64,000 nt of DNA from Pedobacter sp. UBA4863. GTDB lineage: Bacteria; Bacteroidota; Bacteroidia; Sphingobacteriales; Sphingobacteriaceae. The notes below the pieces were generated by a model, which saw nothing but the letters and a program-made list of their open reading frames with translations, ran no database searches and had not been told where the DNA came from. The DNA is taken from contig NZ_DHDZ01000036.1 in the NCBI RefSeq assembly GCF_002399615.1, forward strand, positions 4,107 to 68,106. Reading direction: 5' to 3'. Below, one piece after another: positions 25,555-35,923 of this stretch. Each line of letters opens with the position of its first letter. The first letter of the stretch is position 1. The position numbers and the translations under genes were made by a program.

Positions 25555-25568
25555 CGGGAACGTTCCCG
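25555..25568. promoter_or_regulatory. LacI-type operator 2
   Basis: CGGGAACGTTCCCG repeats the operator 1 core exactly, with centres 44 bases apart, close to four helical turns. A third palindrome, GAAAATACA-TG-TGTATTTTC (25536-25555), fills the space between them. It lies about 285 bases before the susC start. Confidence 0.85.
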
Positions 25569-25720
25569 TTGGTTAGTGTACATGAAAGCTTAGTGTTGTT
25601 TTTACACTTTTAAACTGTTTTTTGTTTTCTTATCATTCATTAAATCAATTGTTTATGTTGTTTTTTAGTCCGCTTTTTAGACTTGTTTGTACAGGGGGTA
25701 AGTGTTTTATTTTTCAATAA

Positions 25721-25728
25721 TATTTTTG
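25721..25728 (+). promoter_or_regulatory. Candidate -7 element of the alpha-glucan susC
   Basis: TATTTTTG fits TAnnTTTG, about 125 bases before the ATG. There is no TTG at the ideal distance. If this is the promoter, the operators lie 150-220 bases upstream, which would suit activation more than simple blocking. Confidence 0.35.
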
Positions 25729-25852
25729 CCGAATATTTGCTTGAAAATAAATTTTAAATAAATTTTGATTTTAATATTGAGCTTGTAAATTAGTTCTTCG
25801 TGTATTTTAACTGAAATTCTAACCAAATTTATTAATCAAATTTACTCCAAGT

Positions 25853-28837
25853 ATGAAAGTATTTTACCTGTTAAAACAGGGCCTTTTAGTACTCTTGCTT
25901 TTTGCAGTATTAAAAGTTCAAGCGCAAACCGGCACATTGTCTGGAAAAGTGTTAGATGAAACTGGTCAACCCTTGCCAGGAGCCTCTGTAGCAATTAAAG
26001 GGACAACCAAAATAGTAGGAACATTAGCCGATGGTTCATTTCAATTTGTTGGTATAAGTGGCACTGTTGTTTTAGTAACAAATTTTATTGGTTATCAATC
26101 ACAAGAACAAAGTATTACTGTAAATGGCAATACTACTTTGAATTTTAAGATGGTTCCTGATAATCAAAATCTAAACGAGGTAGTTGTTATCGGTTACGGA
26201 GCTGTACAAAAGAAAGATTTAACTGGATCTGTTAGTACCGTGAGTGCTAAAGATTTCCAAAAAGGAACAGTTACTACCCCCGATCAACTTATCCAAGGTA
26301 AGGTACCAGGTGTAAGTATTACGCCAAATGGTGGACAACCGGGGGGAAGTGCACAAATTAGAATTAGGGGAGGTGCATCATTGAATGCAAGTAACGATCC
26401 TTTAATTGTAATTGATGGTGTACCCTTTAGCGGAAATACTATTGGTAATGCACCCAGTCCATTATCATTAATCAATCCGAATGATATAGAAACATTTACT
26501 GTGCTAAAAGATGCGAACGCAACGGCAATTTATGGTTCTAGAGCGTCGAATGGGGTTATTTTAATCACTACTAAAAAAGGAACTAGTGGTCAGCCATCTA
26601 TCAATTTCAGTACAAATAATTCATTAGCTACTTTGATAAAAAAGGTTGATGTGCTAACCGCTGATGAAATTCGCGAATATGTGAATGCGAATGGTACGAG
26701 CGCACAGAAATTATTGTTAGGTAATGCAAATACCGATTGGCAACATGAAATATATCGCAATGCGTATACTACCGATAATAACATTTCAATATCAGGTACT
26801 GCAAAAGGATTGAATATGCCGTATCGTATTTCTGGAGGCTACCTAAATCAAAACGGATTGTTGTTGTCAGACCAATTGAAACGTGGTACTGCAGCTATAA
26901 ATCTTTCTCCTAAATTTTTTGATAACCATTTAAAAGTTGATTTGAACATTAAGGGAGCAATTACTAAATCTTACTTTGGTAATCAGGGTGCTATTGGTGC
27001 GGCTATCCAATATGATCCAACACAACCTGTTTATGATAGCAATAGTATTTTTGGAGGTTACAAAGAATGGCAAACTGGTTCAGGCTCATCTGCAGTGCCA
27101 AACACAAATGCGCCAAATAATCCGGTTGGTTTAATTAAAGAACGAACTGATGTTGGTGATGCAAAACGTAGCTTCGGTAATTTAACCTTAGATTATACTT
27201 TCCACTTCTTGCCAGAACTAAGAGCAAATTTAAATTTAGGCTACGATGTATCTAAAGGAACTGGACATACTTTTGTACCTGACTATGCAGCTCAAAGCTA
27301 TGCAACTCGTGGTTTTTTCCAAGATCGTAAAAACACTTCTAATGATTATACATCAGAGTTTTACTTAAATTATGCTAAAACCTTAGAAAGTATTAAAAGT
27401 AGAGTTGATGTAACAGCAGGTTATGGTTACTACGATATAAAACAAACCAACTATAATTTTACTTCTTACAGAGCAGATAAAACTACACAAATTACTGCTC
27501 CAGCATATCCGTTTGAAGTACAGCAAAATAAGTTGCTTTCTTACTATGGTCGTTTAATATATACTTTTGCCGATAACTACATACTTTCTAGTACTATGCG
27601 TGCCGATGCTTCTTCAAAATTTGCAGAAGACAACAGATGGGGATATTTTCCATCGGTTGGTTTTACGTGGAGAGTTATTAATGAAAGTTTCTTAAAAAAC
27701 AGTAATGTATTTTCTGACTTAAAATTAAGATTAAGTTATGGTAGAACAGGAAATAAAGACGGTATTGGAAACTATGAATATTTAGCCAGATATTATCCAA
27801 ATTCTACCACCGGTCAATACCAAATTGGCGATACATATTACAATTATTATAGTCCTGCCGGATACGACAAAGATTTAAGATGGGAAACTACTGATACTTA
27901 CAATGCTGGTATAGATTACGGATTTTTGAAAGGCAAAATTTATGGTAGCATAGATGTGTATTCTAAAAAAACCAAAGATTTATTGAGTTTAGTAAATATT
28001 CCACTAGGAGTAAACTTTACCAACGTTTTAACTACTAATGTAGGTAGCATGGAAGTTAAGGGTATAGAAGGTAATATCAATTTTAATATTATTGATAGAA
28101 CCGATGTGAATTGGACAGTTGGTTTTAATGCATCGTACAATAAAAGAAAAATTACCAATTTAACACTGATAGATGATAATTCTGCCGCTATAGATGCTGG
28201 AGATATTACTGGCGGAACTGGTATACATTTGAAATATAATGCTGTAAACCAAAAGCCAGGTGCATTCTTAGTAAAAAAACAGGTTTACGATGCAGCAGGG
28301 AAACCTATATACAATTTATATGAAGATTTAAATGGTGATGGACAAGTAACGGAAGCAGATAAATATTATTACCATTCGCCAGATCCAAGTGTAACTATGG
28401 GCTTTAGCACTTCGTTTAGCTATAAAAAATGGACATTAAGTACTGTTTTGCGTGCTAATTTAGGTAACTACATTTACGATAACGTTTCGTCTAATTTTGG
28501 TGTTAACTACAACTTGTTAAGTGTTCAAGGCAATATCAATAATGCGGCTAGAGATTTCTTATACACTGGTTTTAGTGGAAATTCTGGTTATCAATACTTA
28601 AGTGATTACTATATCAAAAACGCATCTTTTGTAAAAATGGATAATCTAGGTATAGGCTACGATTTTGGTAAAATCACTAAATCTGGTAAGCTAAATCTAC
28701 GTGTATCTGCCAATGTGCAAAACGTATTTACAATTACAAAATACGATGGAATTGATCCAGAGTCTGTTTCAGGAATTGACAACAATTTATACCCAAGACC
28801 AAGAACATACACATTAGGATTAAATATTGGACTTTAA
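25853..28837 (+). CDS. susC: SusC-type TonB-dependent maltodextrin transporter
   Basis: This 994-residue outer membrane barrel should import starch oligosaccharides. It has a signal peptide ending in VQAQT (about 24), a carboxypeptidase-regulatory-like domain (about 27-100, LSGKVLDETGQPLPGASVAI), a plug domain with LIQGKVPGVSI and KDANATAIYGSRASNGVILI, and a barrel ending in GLNIGL. There is no STN domain, which fits control by LacI rather than by an ECF sigma. It heads the operon susC-susD-susE-GH31-GH13 and so on. Substrate assignment rests on the enzymes that follow. Confidence 0.93.
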   Translation: MKVFYLLKQGLLVLLLFAVLKVQAQTGTLSGKVLDETGQPLPGASVAIKGTTKIVGTLADGSFQFVGISGTVVLVTNFIGYQSQEQSITVNGNTTLNFKMVPDNQNLNEVVVIGYGAVQKKDLTGSVSTVSAKDFQKGTVTTPDQLIQGKVPGVSITPNGGQPGGSAQIRIRGGASLNASNDPLIVIDGVPFSGNTIGNAPSPLSLINPNDIETFTVLKDANATAIYGSRASNGVILITTKKGTSGQPSINFSTNNSLATLIKKVDVLTADEIREYVNANGTSAQKLLLGNANTDWQHEIYRNAYTTDNNISISGTAKGLNMPYRISGGYLNQNGLLLSDQLKRGTAAINLSPKFFDNHLKVDLNIKGAITKSYFGNQGAIGAAIQYDPTQPVYDSNSIFGGYKEWQTGSGSSAVPNTNAPNNPVGLIKERTDVGDAKRSFGNLTLDYTFHFLPELRANLNLGYDVSKGTGHTFVPDYAAQSYATRGFFQDRKNTSNDYTSEFYLNYAKTLESIKSRVDVTAGYGYYDIKQTNYNFTSYRADKTTQITAPAYPFEVQQNKLLSYYGRLIYTFADNYILSSTMRADASSKFAEDNRWGYFPSVGFTWRVINESFLKNSNVFSDLKLRLSYGRTGNKDGIGNYEYLARYYPNSTTGQYQIGDTYYNYYSPAGYDKDLRWETTDTYNAGIDYGFLKGKIYGSIDVYSKKTKDLLSLVNIPLGVNFTNVLTTNVGSMEVKGIEGNINFNIIDRTDVNWTVGFNASYNKRKITNLTLIDDNSAAIDAGDITGGTGIHLKYNAVNQKPGAFLVKKQVYDAAGKPIYNLYEDLNGDGQVTEADKYYYHSPDPSVTMGFSTSFSYKKWTLSTVLRANLGNYIYDNVSSNFGVNYNLLSVQGNINNAARDFLYTGFSGNSGYQYLSDYYIKNASFVKMDNLGIGYDFGKITKSGKLNLRVSANVQNVFTITKYDGIDPESVSGIDNNLYPRPRTYTLGLNIGL

Positions 28838-28853
28838 TTAGGGGAAATTAGTA

Positions 28854-30458
28854 ATGAAAAAGATATTATATAAATTTTTAATAGCGCCATTATTTTTAGG
28901 GATATTATTTACTGCTTGTAAAAAAGATGCACTTAATCTGAAACCTACTAATGACGTTACTGCCGATGAAGTATATGCCACGGCAGCAGGATATAAAAAT
29001 GAATTAGTAAAGTTATACGCCACGTATGCATTAACTAGTTCTCAAGGATCTGATGCAAGTGACGTAGGTGGTTTAAATGCTGGCTTTGCAGATTTTCTAC
29101 GTTTATTTTGGACTTCGCAAGAATTAACGACAGATGAGGCAATTTGCGCATGGGGTGATACAGGTATTCCAGAGTTAAACCAATCAACTTGGACAACAGA
29201 TAATCAATTTTTAAGAGGTTTATACTCGAGATCTATTTTACACATTACCGTATGTAACGAGTTTTTAAGAGAGAGTACGCCAGAGAAATTAGCAGCCAGA
29301 AACATTACTGGAAACGACGCAACTAATATTGTGCGTTATCGTGCAGAGGCTCGTTTTTTACGTGCCTTCCAGTACTGGGTTTTAATGGATGGCTTTGGAA
29401 ATCCACCTTTTGTAACAGAAACTGATGATATTGGTAAGGGGTTGCCAAAACAAATTAAAAGAGCTGAATTATTCAATTACATCGAATCGGAACTTAAAGC
29501 AATTGAGGGTGATTTAGCGGACGCTCGTACAAATGAATACGGAAGAGCCGATAAAGGTGCTGCGTGGGCACTTTTAGCCAGAATGTATTTAAATGCGCAA
29601 GTGTATACCGGTACTGCAAAATATACTGATGCAATTACATACTCATCTAAAGTAATCAATGCAACAACTGGCGGAGGTTATGCTTTAAAATCTAAGTATA
29701 TGCACCTGTTTCGTACTGATAATGATAGAAATAATCCAGAGGTTATTTTAAGTATTAACTACGATGGGGTAAAAAGTACAAATTGGGGTGGTACAACTTA
29801 TTTGATTAACGCCTCTGTAAATGCAGATATGAATCCAGCATCTTTTGGAATACCGAATGGTGGTTGGACTGGAAATCGTACTCGACAAAATTTAACTGCG
29901 TTGTTTTCGGATGTTACCGGAGCTACTGATAAACGAGGAGAATTTTTTGGTACGAAAGCCATTGTTGATGAAATGGGAGTTTTTACTGACGGGCTTAGAA
30001 TTACCAAATTTAAAAATGTAAGCTCAACAGGTGCAGCAGGCGCTACGTTAAATGGCGAATTTAGCTCGCTAGACTTTCCATTATTCCGCTTAGCAGAACA
30101 ATATCTAATTTATGGTGAGGCAGTAGCCAGAGGTGGTGCAGGTGGTACCGTAGCACAAGCCCTAATTTATATAAATAACTTGCGTGCCCGTGCTTATGAA
30201 AATGCAACTGGTGCGGTTTCGTTGAGTAACCTTACTACTGATTTCTATTTAGACGAACGCGGAAGAGAATTGTATTGGGAAGGTCATCGTCGTACGGATT
30301 TAGTGCGCTATGGAAAATTTGCTGGTAACACATATTTATGGCCTTTTAAAGGCGGAACAAAAGCTGGAACAAATGTCCCTGCGCATCGTAATATTTATCC
30401 TATACCAGCTACAGATATTGGTAACAACACCAATTTGACACAAAATCTGGGTTATTAA
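28854..30458 (+). CDS. susD: SusD-type starch-binding surface lipoprotein
   Basis: This 534-residue lipoprotein has a signal ending in LGILFTAC (Cys 22) followed by KKDALNLKP. The SusD hallmark RYRAEARFLRAFQYWVLMDG (about 163-182) and the C-terminal FYLDERGRELYWEGHRRTDL motif (about 462-481) are both clear. It caps the SusC barrel and binds alpha-glucan at the surface. It lies 16 bases after susC and 19 bases before the SusE-like gene. Confidence 0.93.
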   Translation: MKKILYKFLIAPLFLGILFTACKKDALNLKPTNDVTADEVYATAAGYKNELVKLYATYALTSSQGSDASDVGGLNAGFADFLRLFWTSQELTTDEAICAWGDTGIPELNQSTWTTDNQFLRGLYSRSILHITVCNEFLRESTPEKLAARNITGNDATNIVRYRAEARFLRAFQYWVLMDGFGNPPFVTETDDIGKGLPKQIKRAELFNYIESELKAIEGDLADARTNEYGRADKGAAWALLARMYLNAQVYTGTAKYTDAITYSSKVINATTGGGYALKSKYMHLFRTDNDRNNPEVILSINYDGVKSTNWGGTTYLINASVNADMNPASFGIPNGGWTGNRTRQNLTALFSDVTGATDKRGEFFGTKAIVDEMGVFTDGLRITKFKNVSSTGAAGATLNGEFSSLDFPLFRLAEQYLIYGEAVARGGAGGTVAQALIYINNLRARAYENATGAVSLSNLTTDFYLDERGRELYWEGHRRTDLVRYGKFAGNTYLWPFKGGTKAGTNVPAHRNIYPIPATDIGNNTNLTQNLGY

Positions 30459-30477
30459 TCATTAACTGAATTAAAAA

Positions 30478-31524
30478 ATGAAAATATTTAAAATAATGAT
30501 CTTGGCCTTAATTGTAACTGGGCTGTGGTCGTGCGAAAAAGATGGTACTAAAACTGTTGTTAAAACTGAGGGGGCAACCTCAAATTTTTCTGCTTCGGTT
30601 AGTACAATTGTTGTAGATAAAACTATGTTAACAACCGATGTAATTAGTTTCAATTTTAAACAACCAGATTTTGGTTATCAAGCAGGAGTTACAAATGTAA
30701 TTCAACTATCTACAAAGGCTAATAATTTTGCAGCTGGTACATACAAAGAATATACGGTAGAACCTAATGCAACACAAAAGAAATACAATGGTTTAGATTT
30801 TAATACCATGCTTTTGGCATTAAACATTTCATCTTCTCAAAACACAGATATTGTAGCAAGACTAAAATCAACCATTTCTGAGACTATTGCTCCTGTGTAT
30901 AGCAATGTTATTACGATTAGTGCAAAGCCATTTCCGCTTACTGCTTGGGTTTATGTACCGGGTGGTTATCAAGGTTGGGATCCTAGTACTGCAGATAGTT
31001 TAGTTTCGGCAACAGGCAATGGTATTTATACTGGTGTTATCACTTTTACAGCTGCCAATCAAGGATTTAAAATTACGCCTAAAAAGAATTGGGACAATGA
31101 TTATGGCAGTGCAGGTGCTGGAAAATTGGTGGCCAAAGGAGGTGATTTAACCGCTGCTACTCCAGGACAAAAATTAGTTACTGTTAATTTAAATGATATG
31201 ACCTATGCCATTGAAGACAATAAAGTTTGGTCTATTATAGGTAACGCTACCCCTGGAGATTGGAGCAATGATACCAATATGATAACCAAAAATGATGGCA
31301 AAAATGTTTGGACATTAACTACTAATTTAATTGGTGGTAACGACTTAAAGTTTCGCTATAATCATGATTGGGGAACTAACTTGGGTGGATCACTAGCCGC
31401 ACTAACAACAGGCGGAGATAACATTAGAATTGCAACTTCTGGTAATTATACCATTACACTTACAGTTGTATATGATAATGCTGGAAATGTTACTGGAGGT
31501 AATGCAGTGCTAGTTAAGAACTAA
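30478..31524 (+). CDS. SusE/SusF-like starch-binding outer membrane lipoprotein
   Basis: This 348-residue lipoprotein (lipobox GLWSC, Cys 19) has an N-terminal SusE domain (about 35-145) and two tandem carbohydrate-binding modules of the SusE/F type. The first is about 155-235 (YVPGGYQGWDPSTADS to KITPKKNWDNDYGS) and the second about 240-345 (WSIIGNATPGDWSNDTNM to LKFRYNHDWGTNLGG). The conserved Trp in GW/GDW contexts are the likely sugar platforms. It should hold starch at the surface for the SusCD complex. B. thetaiotaomicron has separate SusE and SusF; only one such gene is present here. Confidence 0.88.
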   Translation: MKIFKIMILALIVTGLWSCEKDGTKTVVKTEGATSNFSASVSTIVVDKTMLTTDVISFNFKQPDFGYQAGVTNVIQLSTKANNFAAGTYKEYTVEPNATQKKYNGLDFNTMLLALNISSSQNTDIVARLKSTISETIAPVYSNVITISAKPFPLTAWVYVPGGYQGWDPSTADSLVSATGNGIYTGVITFTAANQGFKITPKKNWDNDYGSAGAGKLVAKGGDLTAATPGQKLVTVNLNDMTYAIEDNKVWSIIGNATPGDWSNDTNMITKNDGKNVWTLTTNLIGGNDLKFRYNHDWGTNLGGSLAALTTGGDNIRIATSGNYTITLTVVYDNAGNVTGGNAVLVKN

Positions 31525-31551
31525 TTTAAACGAACCAATCAGCTTTTAAAC

Positions 31552-31588
31552 TTGGCATCCAAAATTTAACACATTTTTTGGATGCCAA
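31552..31588 (+). terminator. Hairpin between susE-like gene and GH31 gene
   Basis: TTGGCATCCAAAA pairs with TTTTTGGATGCCAA around a short A/T loop. No clean T-run follows (TTTATTTAAC), so it may be a weak terminator or an mRNA-stabilising hairpin that raises binding-protein expression over the enzymes. Confidence 0.6.
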
Positions 31589-31609
31589 TTTATTTAACTA
31601 AATCATACC

Positions 31610-34057
31610 ATGTCCAAATCTGTATCTATTTTATTTTTTTATTTTCTATTTACCGCTGTAAGTTTAAAAGCACAGACTAGTCCTGTTTTATCAGTTGGGA
31701 ACATCAAAAATGTAAACATCGATAAACAGAAAATAACCTTCAACTCAGAAAATGCATACGGTGAAATAACTATTTATTCTCCCAGTATAATTCGGGTAAG
31801 AATAGACAAAAAAGTATTAGCTAAAGATTTTTCTTATGCGGTAGTTAAACAGCCTGAAGTTACCAAAGTTAATTTTACACAAAGTGATAGTGAAATCTTA
31901 ATTCAAACAGACTCATTAAAAGCAATTGTATCTAAAAGACCTTTTGCAGTGGCTTTTTATACCTTAGATGGAAAAATTATTAACGAAGACGAAAAAGGTT
32001 TGCAAAATGCTTGGGTTGCCGAAGAAGTTACCGCTTACAAGCACATGCAAGATGGAGAGCGCTTTGTTGGTTTAGGCGAAAAAACAGGAAATCTCGACAG
32101 AAAAGGAAATGGCTATACCAACTGGAATTACGACGCTTTTGGCTATTCAACTGGACAAGATCCGCTTTATTCTTCAATTCCATTTTACATAGGGATACAC
32201 AGCGGATTAAATTACGGCATTTTCTTGGACAATACCTATCAAACAGATTTTAACTTCGGAGCAAGTAATAACCGTTTTTCATCTTTTTCTGCACAAGGTG
32301 GAGAGTTGAATTATTATTTCATCTATCACAAGAAACTGGCAGATATTATTACTTCATACACCGCTTTAACTGGTCGTATGAAAATGCCTCCACTTTGGAG
32401 TTTGGGGTATCAACAAAATAGATATAGTTATTATCCAGAAACTGAAGTAATGCGTATTGCGCAAACTTTGAGAGAAAAGAAAATCCCAGCCGATGGTATT
32501 ACCTTGGATATTCATTATATGGACCAGTACAAGTTGTTTACTTGGGACAAATCGAGATTTGGTGATCCATTGGCAATGAATAAAAAACTTAAGGATTTAG
32601 GTTTTAGAACTACTGTAATTGTAGATCCGGGTATTAAAGTAGAAAAAGATTACGATGCTTATGAAGACGGCGTTAAAAAAGGAATTTTTGTAAAATATCC
32701 AGACAGTACCAATTTTACAGCGCAAGTTTGGCCGGGATGGTGCCATTTTCCAGATTTTACTTCAATCGCAGGTAGAGAATGGTGGAAAGAAAAAATCAAG
32801 TTCTTCGCAAACACAGGTGTGGATGGCATTTGGAACGACATGAACGAAATTGCGAGTTGGGGACAAAAAATGCCTTCTAATATTACGTTTAATTATGATG
32901 GAGCCTTAGCTAGCCATAAGCAAGCGCATAATGTTTATGGTATGCAAATGGCTAGATCAAGTTTCGAAGGTGCAATAGCTGCAACCAACAAACGTCCGTT
33001 TAATTTAACACGTGCTGGTTACGCAGGTTTACAACGTTATACTGCAATTTGGACAGGTGATAATAGATCAGAAGAAGATCACATGTTGTTGGGTGTACGC
33101 TTAATGAACAGTTTGGGATTAAGTGGTGTAGCTTTTACAGGAATGGATATTGGTGGTTTTACTGGTAATCCATCAGTAAGTTTGTATGCACGTTGGATAC
33201 AAATTGGCGCATTTAACCCTTATTTCCGTAATCATACGGCGGTTAATACCAAATCATCAGAGCCGTGGAGCTATGGTGAAGAAGTGACTGAAATTTCTAG
33301 AAATTACATTAATCTACGTTATCGTTTACTCCCGTATTTATATTCAACATTTAATCAGGCGGTAAATACTGGTATGCCGGTAGTACGTAGTTTAGCAATA
33401 GACAATACTTTCGAACCAAAAGTGTACGATACGCAGTTTCAAAATCAATTTTTATTTGGAAATGCATTTTTAGTAGCGCCTTTTGAAAGTACTAAAAACT
33501 ATGGTAACGTGTTCTTTCCTAAAGGCAAATGGTATAACTTGTATAATGGCGAGGCTATAGAAGGAAATTCGGAAAAAGTTGTTGCACTAAGTATTCAGAA
33601 ACTTCCGGTTTTTGTGAAAGAAAGCAGTATTGTACCCATGCAATCGTTAGTGCAAACTACTGCCGAAAAGCCAACCGATACTTTGGTAATTCATATTTAC
33701 AAAGGCGCCACCAATAACAGCTTTACTTATTACGAAGATGATGGAGAAAGCTATAATTATGAAAAGGGCGAGTTTTACAAAAGAAATATCAGTTATGATG
33801 CGGTTAAAAAGAGTATTGTTTTTAACAAAGTAGAAGGCAGCTATCAATCTAAATTTTCGAAGTTAAAACTTGTTTTTCATGGTTTTGCGACTACTGATAG
33901 AATTGTTGCAGGCAAAGCTTTACAAGATGATTTTGTTTCTTTTTTAACGCCTATTTCCAGGTTTGATCCTCAAGGTACAGCAAACCCTATAGAAGGTTAT
34001 AACGTAAAAAGCGTAACACTAAATAACACCAATAACCAATTTGAAATTAAGTACTAA
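31610..34057 (+). CDS. GH31 alpha-glucosidase, exported
   Basis: This 815-residue enzyme releases glucose from the non-reducing ends of alpha-glucans, like SusB in role though from another family. It has a signal peptide (about 1-21, ending LKAQT), an N-terminal beta-sandwich (about 25-240), the catalytic TIM barrel (about 255-590) and C-terminal beta domains. The nucleophile is Asp 410 in GIWNDMNEIASW and the acid/base Asp 484 in WTGDNRSEEDH. WSLGYQQNRYSYYPE is the typical start of the barrel. It is probably periplasmic. The GH13 gene follows after 2 bases. Confidence 0.93.
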   Translation: MSKSVSILFFYFLFTAVSLKAQTSPVLSVGNIKNVNIDKQKITFNSENAYGEITIYSPSIIRVRIDKKVLAKDFSYAVVKQPEVTKVNFTQSDSEILIQTDSLKAIVSKRPFAVAFYTLDGKIINEDEKGLQNAWVAEEVTAYKHMQDGERFVGLGEKTGNLDRKGNGYTNWNYDAFGYSTGQDPLYSSIPFYIGIHSGLNYGIFLDNTYQTDFNFGASNNRFSSFSAQGGELNYYFIYHKKLADIITSYTALTGRMKMPPLWSLGYQQNRYSYYPETEVMRIAQTLREKKIPADGITLDIHYMDQYKLFTWDKSRFGDPLAMNKKLKDLGFRTTVIVDPGIKVEKDYDAYEDGVKKGIFVKYPDSTNFTAQVWPGWCHFPDFTSIAGREWWKEKIKFFANTGVDGIWNDMNEIASWGQKMPSNITFNYDGALASHKQAHNVYGMQMARSSFEGAIAATNKRPFNLTRAGYAGLQRYTAIWTGDNRSEEDHMLLGVRLMNSLGLSGVAFTGMDIGGFTGNPSVSLYARWIQIGAFNPYFRNHTAVNTKSSEPWSYGEEVTEISRNYINLRYRLLPYLYSTFNQAVNTGMPVVRSLAIDNTFEPKVYDTQFQNQFLFGNAFLVAPFESTKNYGNVFFPKGKWYNLYNGEAIEGNSEKVVALSIQKLPVFVKESSIVPMQSLVQTTAEKPTDTLVIHIYKGATNNSFTYYEDDGESYNYEKGEFYKRNISYDAVKKSIVFNKVEGSYQSKFSKLKLVFHGFATTDRIVAGKALQDDFVSFLTPISRFDPQGTANPIEGYNVKSVTLNNTNNQFEIKY

Positions 34058-34059
34058 TC

Positions 34060-35907
34060 ATGAAGAAATTATATATCATTGTATTTGCTCTATTATTTAG
34101 TGTTACCGTGGTTGCGCAATTACCAAAACTAGAAAGGGTAGAACCTGCTTTTTGGTGGGCTGGTATGCAAAATCCAAAATTACAACTGCTTGTACACGGA
34201 AAAGATATTGGTAAAAAATCGGTAACCATTAAATACGATGGTGTAACACTTACTAAGGTTCATCAGGTAGAAAATCCCAATTATCTGTTTTTAGATTTAG
34301 AGTTGGCTAATAATGTAAAAGCAGGCAAGTTTCCAATCATTTTTAGTTTAAATGGCAAAAAGCAAACAGAATTTGTTTACGAACTTAAGCAAAGAACTAC
34401 GGGCGAAAATTTACATCAAGGAGTAAATACGAAAGATTTTATCTACTTAATTATGCCCGATCGGTTTTCTAACGGAGATAAAACTAACGATGTAGTGAAA
34501 GGTATGAATGAAACTGCACTGAACAGAGATAGTATGTTTTATCGTCACGGTGGTGATATACAGGGGATCATTAATCATTTAGATTATTTGCAAGAATTGG
34601 GTGTAACTACATTGTGGCTAAATCCAGTATTAGAAAACGACCAACCAAAAACTTCTTATCATGGTTATGCCAATACAGAAAACTACAAAATAGACAGAAG
34701 GTTTGGGAGCAATGAATTGTACAAAAAACTAGTAGACGAATGCCACAAGCGTGGAATGAAGATGATTAAGGATTTGGTGCACAACCATTTCGGTACAGAA
34801 CATTTTACCATCAAAGATTTGCCCATGAAAAACTGGGTTCACCAATGGCCAGAATACACCAAAACAACTTATAGAGAACAGGTGCATTTTGATCCCTACG
34901 TATCTAAAAGAGATAAAGATTTGATGGAGAAAGGCTGGTTTGATAAACACATGGCCGATTTGGATCAGACAAATCTTTTTGTGCAGAACTATCTTACCCA
35001 AAGTCACATTTGGTGGATTGAATATGCAGGTTTGGATGGTTTTAGATTAGATACCTATGCCTATAACAACTTAGAATTTATGGCCGATTGGGCCAATAAG
35101 ATTATTGCTGAATACCCAAATTTTACATTTTTTGGCGAAACATGGGTTCATGGCGTACCTAATCAGGCATACTTTACCGAAGGCAACAAAATTAATCAAG
35201 GTATTGATACCAAGTTGCAAGGCGTGACCGATTTTCAGGCACTTTGGGGCATTAACGAAGCTCTAAACGGAAAGTTTGGTTGGATGGATGGCTTAGTAAG
35301 GCTTTACAATGTTTTTGCAAACGATTATATGTATCAAGACCCCACACGTAATGTAGTTTTCTTAGATAATCACGATATCAGTAGGTTTTATTCTGTAGTG
35401 GGCGAAGATTTTAATAAATATAAATCGGGCATTGCTTGGTTGCTAACCACACGAGGTATTCCACAATTTTACTATGGCACCGAAATTTTGATGAAGAACT
35501 ATGCCAATCCAGATGGTTTGGTACGCGATGATTTTCCGGGAGGATGGCAAGGCGATAAAACCAATAAATTTATTGCTGGTGGCAGAACAGAAAAGGAAAA
35601 TGAAGCTTTCAATTATGTAAAAAAGCTGGCTAATTATCGTAAAAATAACGAAGTGTTACAAACTGGAAAGATGATGCAGTTTATTCCAGAAGAAGGCATC
35701 TATGTTTATTTCAGGTACAACGCTGATAAGACCATAATGATTATAATGAACAGTAACACAGAAGAAAAATCAGTGCCAACAGCACGTTTTGCGGAAAGAA
35801 TTTTGTCTGCTACAACTGCAAAAAATGTTGTTACTGAAGAAACGCTAAATACGCTCGCAACTATAAAAATACCAGCTACAACAACACTAGTATTAGAATT
35901 AAAATAA
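34060..35907 (+). CDS. GH13 neopullulanase/cyclomaltodextrinase, SusA-like, exported
   Basis: This 615-residue enzyme cuts imported maltodextrins in the periplasm. It has a signal peptide (about 1-19, TVVAQ), a cyclomaltodextrinase N-terminal domain (about 22-110, LERVEPAFWWAGMQNPKLQL), the GH13 barrel (about 125-520) and a C-terminal beta domain. The catalytic residues are Asp 331 in GFRLDTYAY, Glu 360 in FGETWVHG and Asp 439 in LDNHDISRF; region I is DLVHNHFG. The GH13 regions fit the subfamily that contains B. thetaiotaomicron SusA. It follows GH31 with 2 bases between. Confidence 0.93.
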   Translation: MKKLYIIVFALLFSVTVVAQLPKLERVEPAFWWAGMQNPKLQLLVHGKDIGKKSVTIKYDGVTLTKVHQVENPNYLFLDLELANNVKAGKFPIIFSLNGKKQTEFVYELKQRTTGENLHQGVNTKDFIYLIMPDRFSNGDKTNDVVKGMNETALNRDSMFYRHGGDIQGIINHLDYLQELGVTTLWLNPVLENDQPKTSYHGYANTENYKIDRRFGSNELYKKLVDECHKRGMKMIKDLVHNHFGTEHFTIKDLPMKNWVHQWPEYTKTTYREQVHFDPYVSKRDKDLMEKGWFDKHMADLDQTNLFVQNYLTQSHIWWIEYAGLDGFRLDTYAYNNLEFMADWANKIIAEYPNFTFFGETWVHGVPNQAYFTEGNKINQGIDTKLQGVTDFQALWGINEALNGKFGWMDGLVRLYNVFANDYMYQDPTRNVVFLDNHDISRFYSVVGEDFNKYKSGIAWLLTTRGIPQFYYGTEILMKNYANPDGLVRDDFPGGWQGDKTNKFIAGGRTEKENEAFNYVKKLANYRKNNEVLQTGKMMQFIPEEGIYVYFRYNADKTIMIIMNSNTEEKSVPTARFAERILSATTAKNVVTEETLNTLATIKIPATTTLVLELK

Positions 35908-35923
35908 CATACAGTCAATATAA

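Noticed and set aside
25536..25555. Third LacI operator between the two perfect ones
   Set aside because: GAAAATACA-TG-TGTATTTTC is palindromic but lacks the CGGGAACGTTCCCG core and overlaps operator 2 by one base; noted as a separate palindrome, not called an operator.
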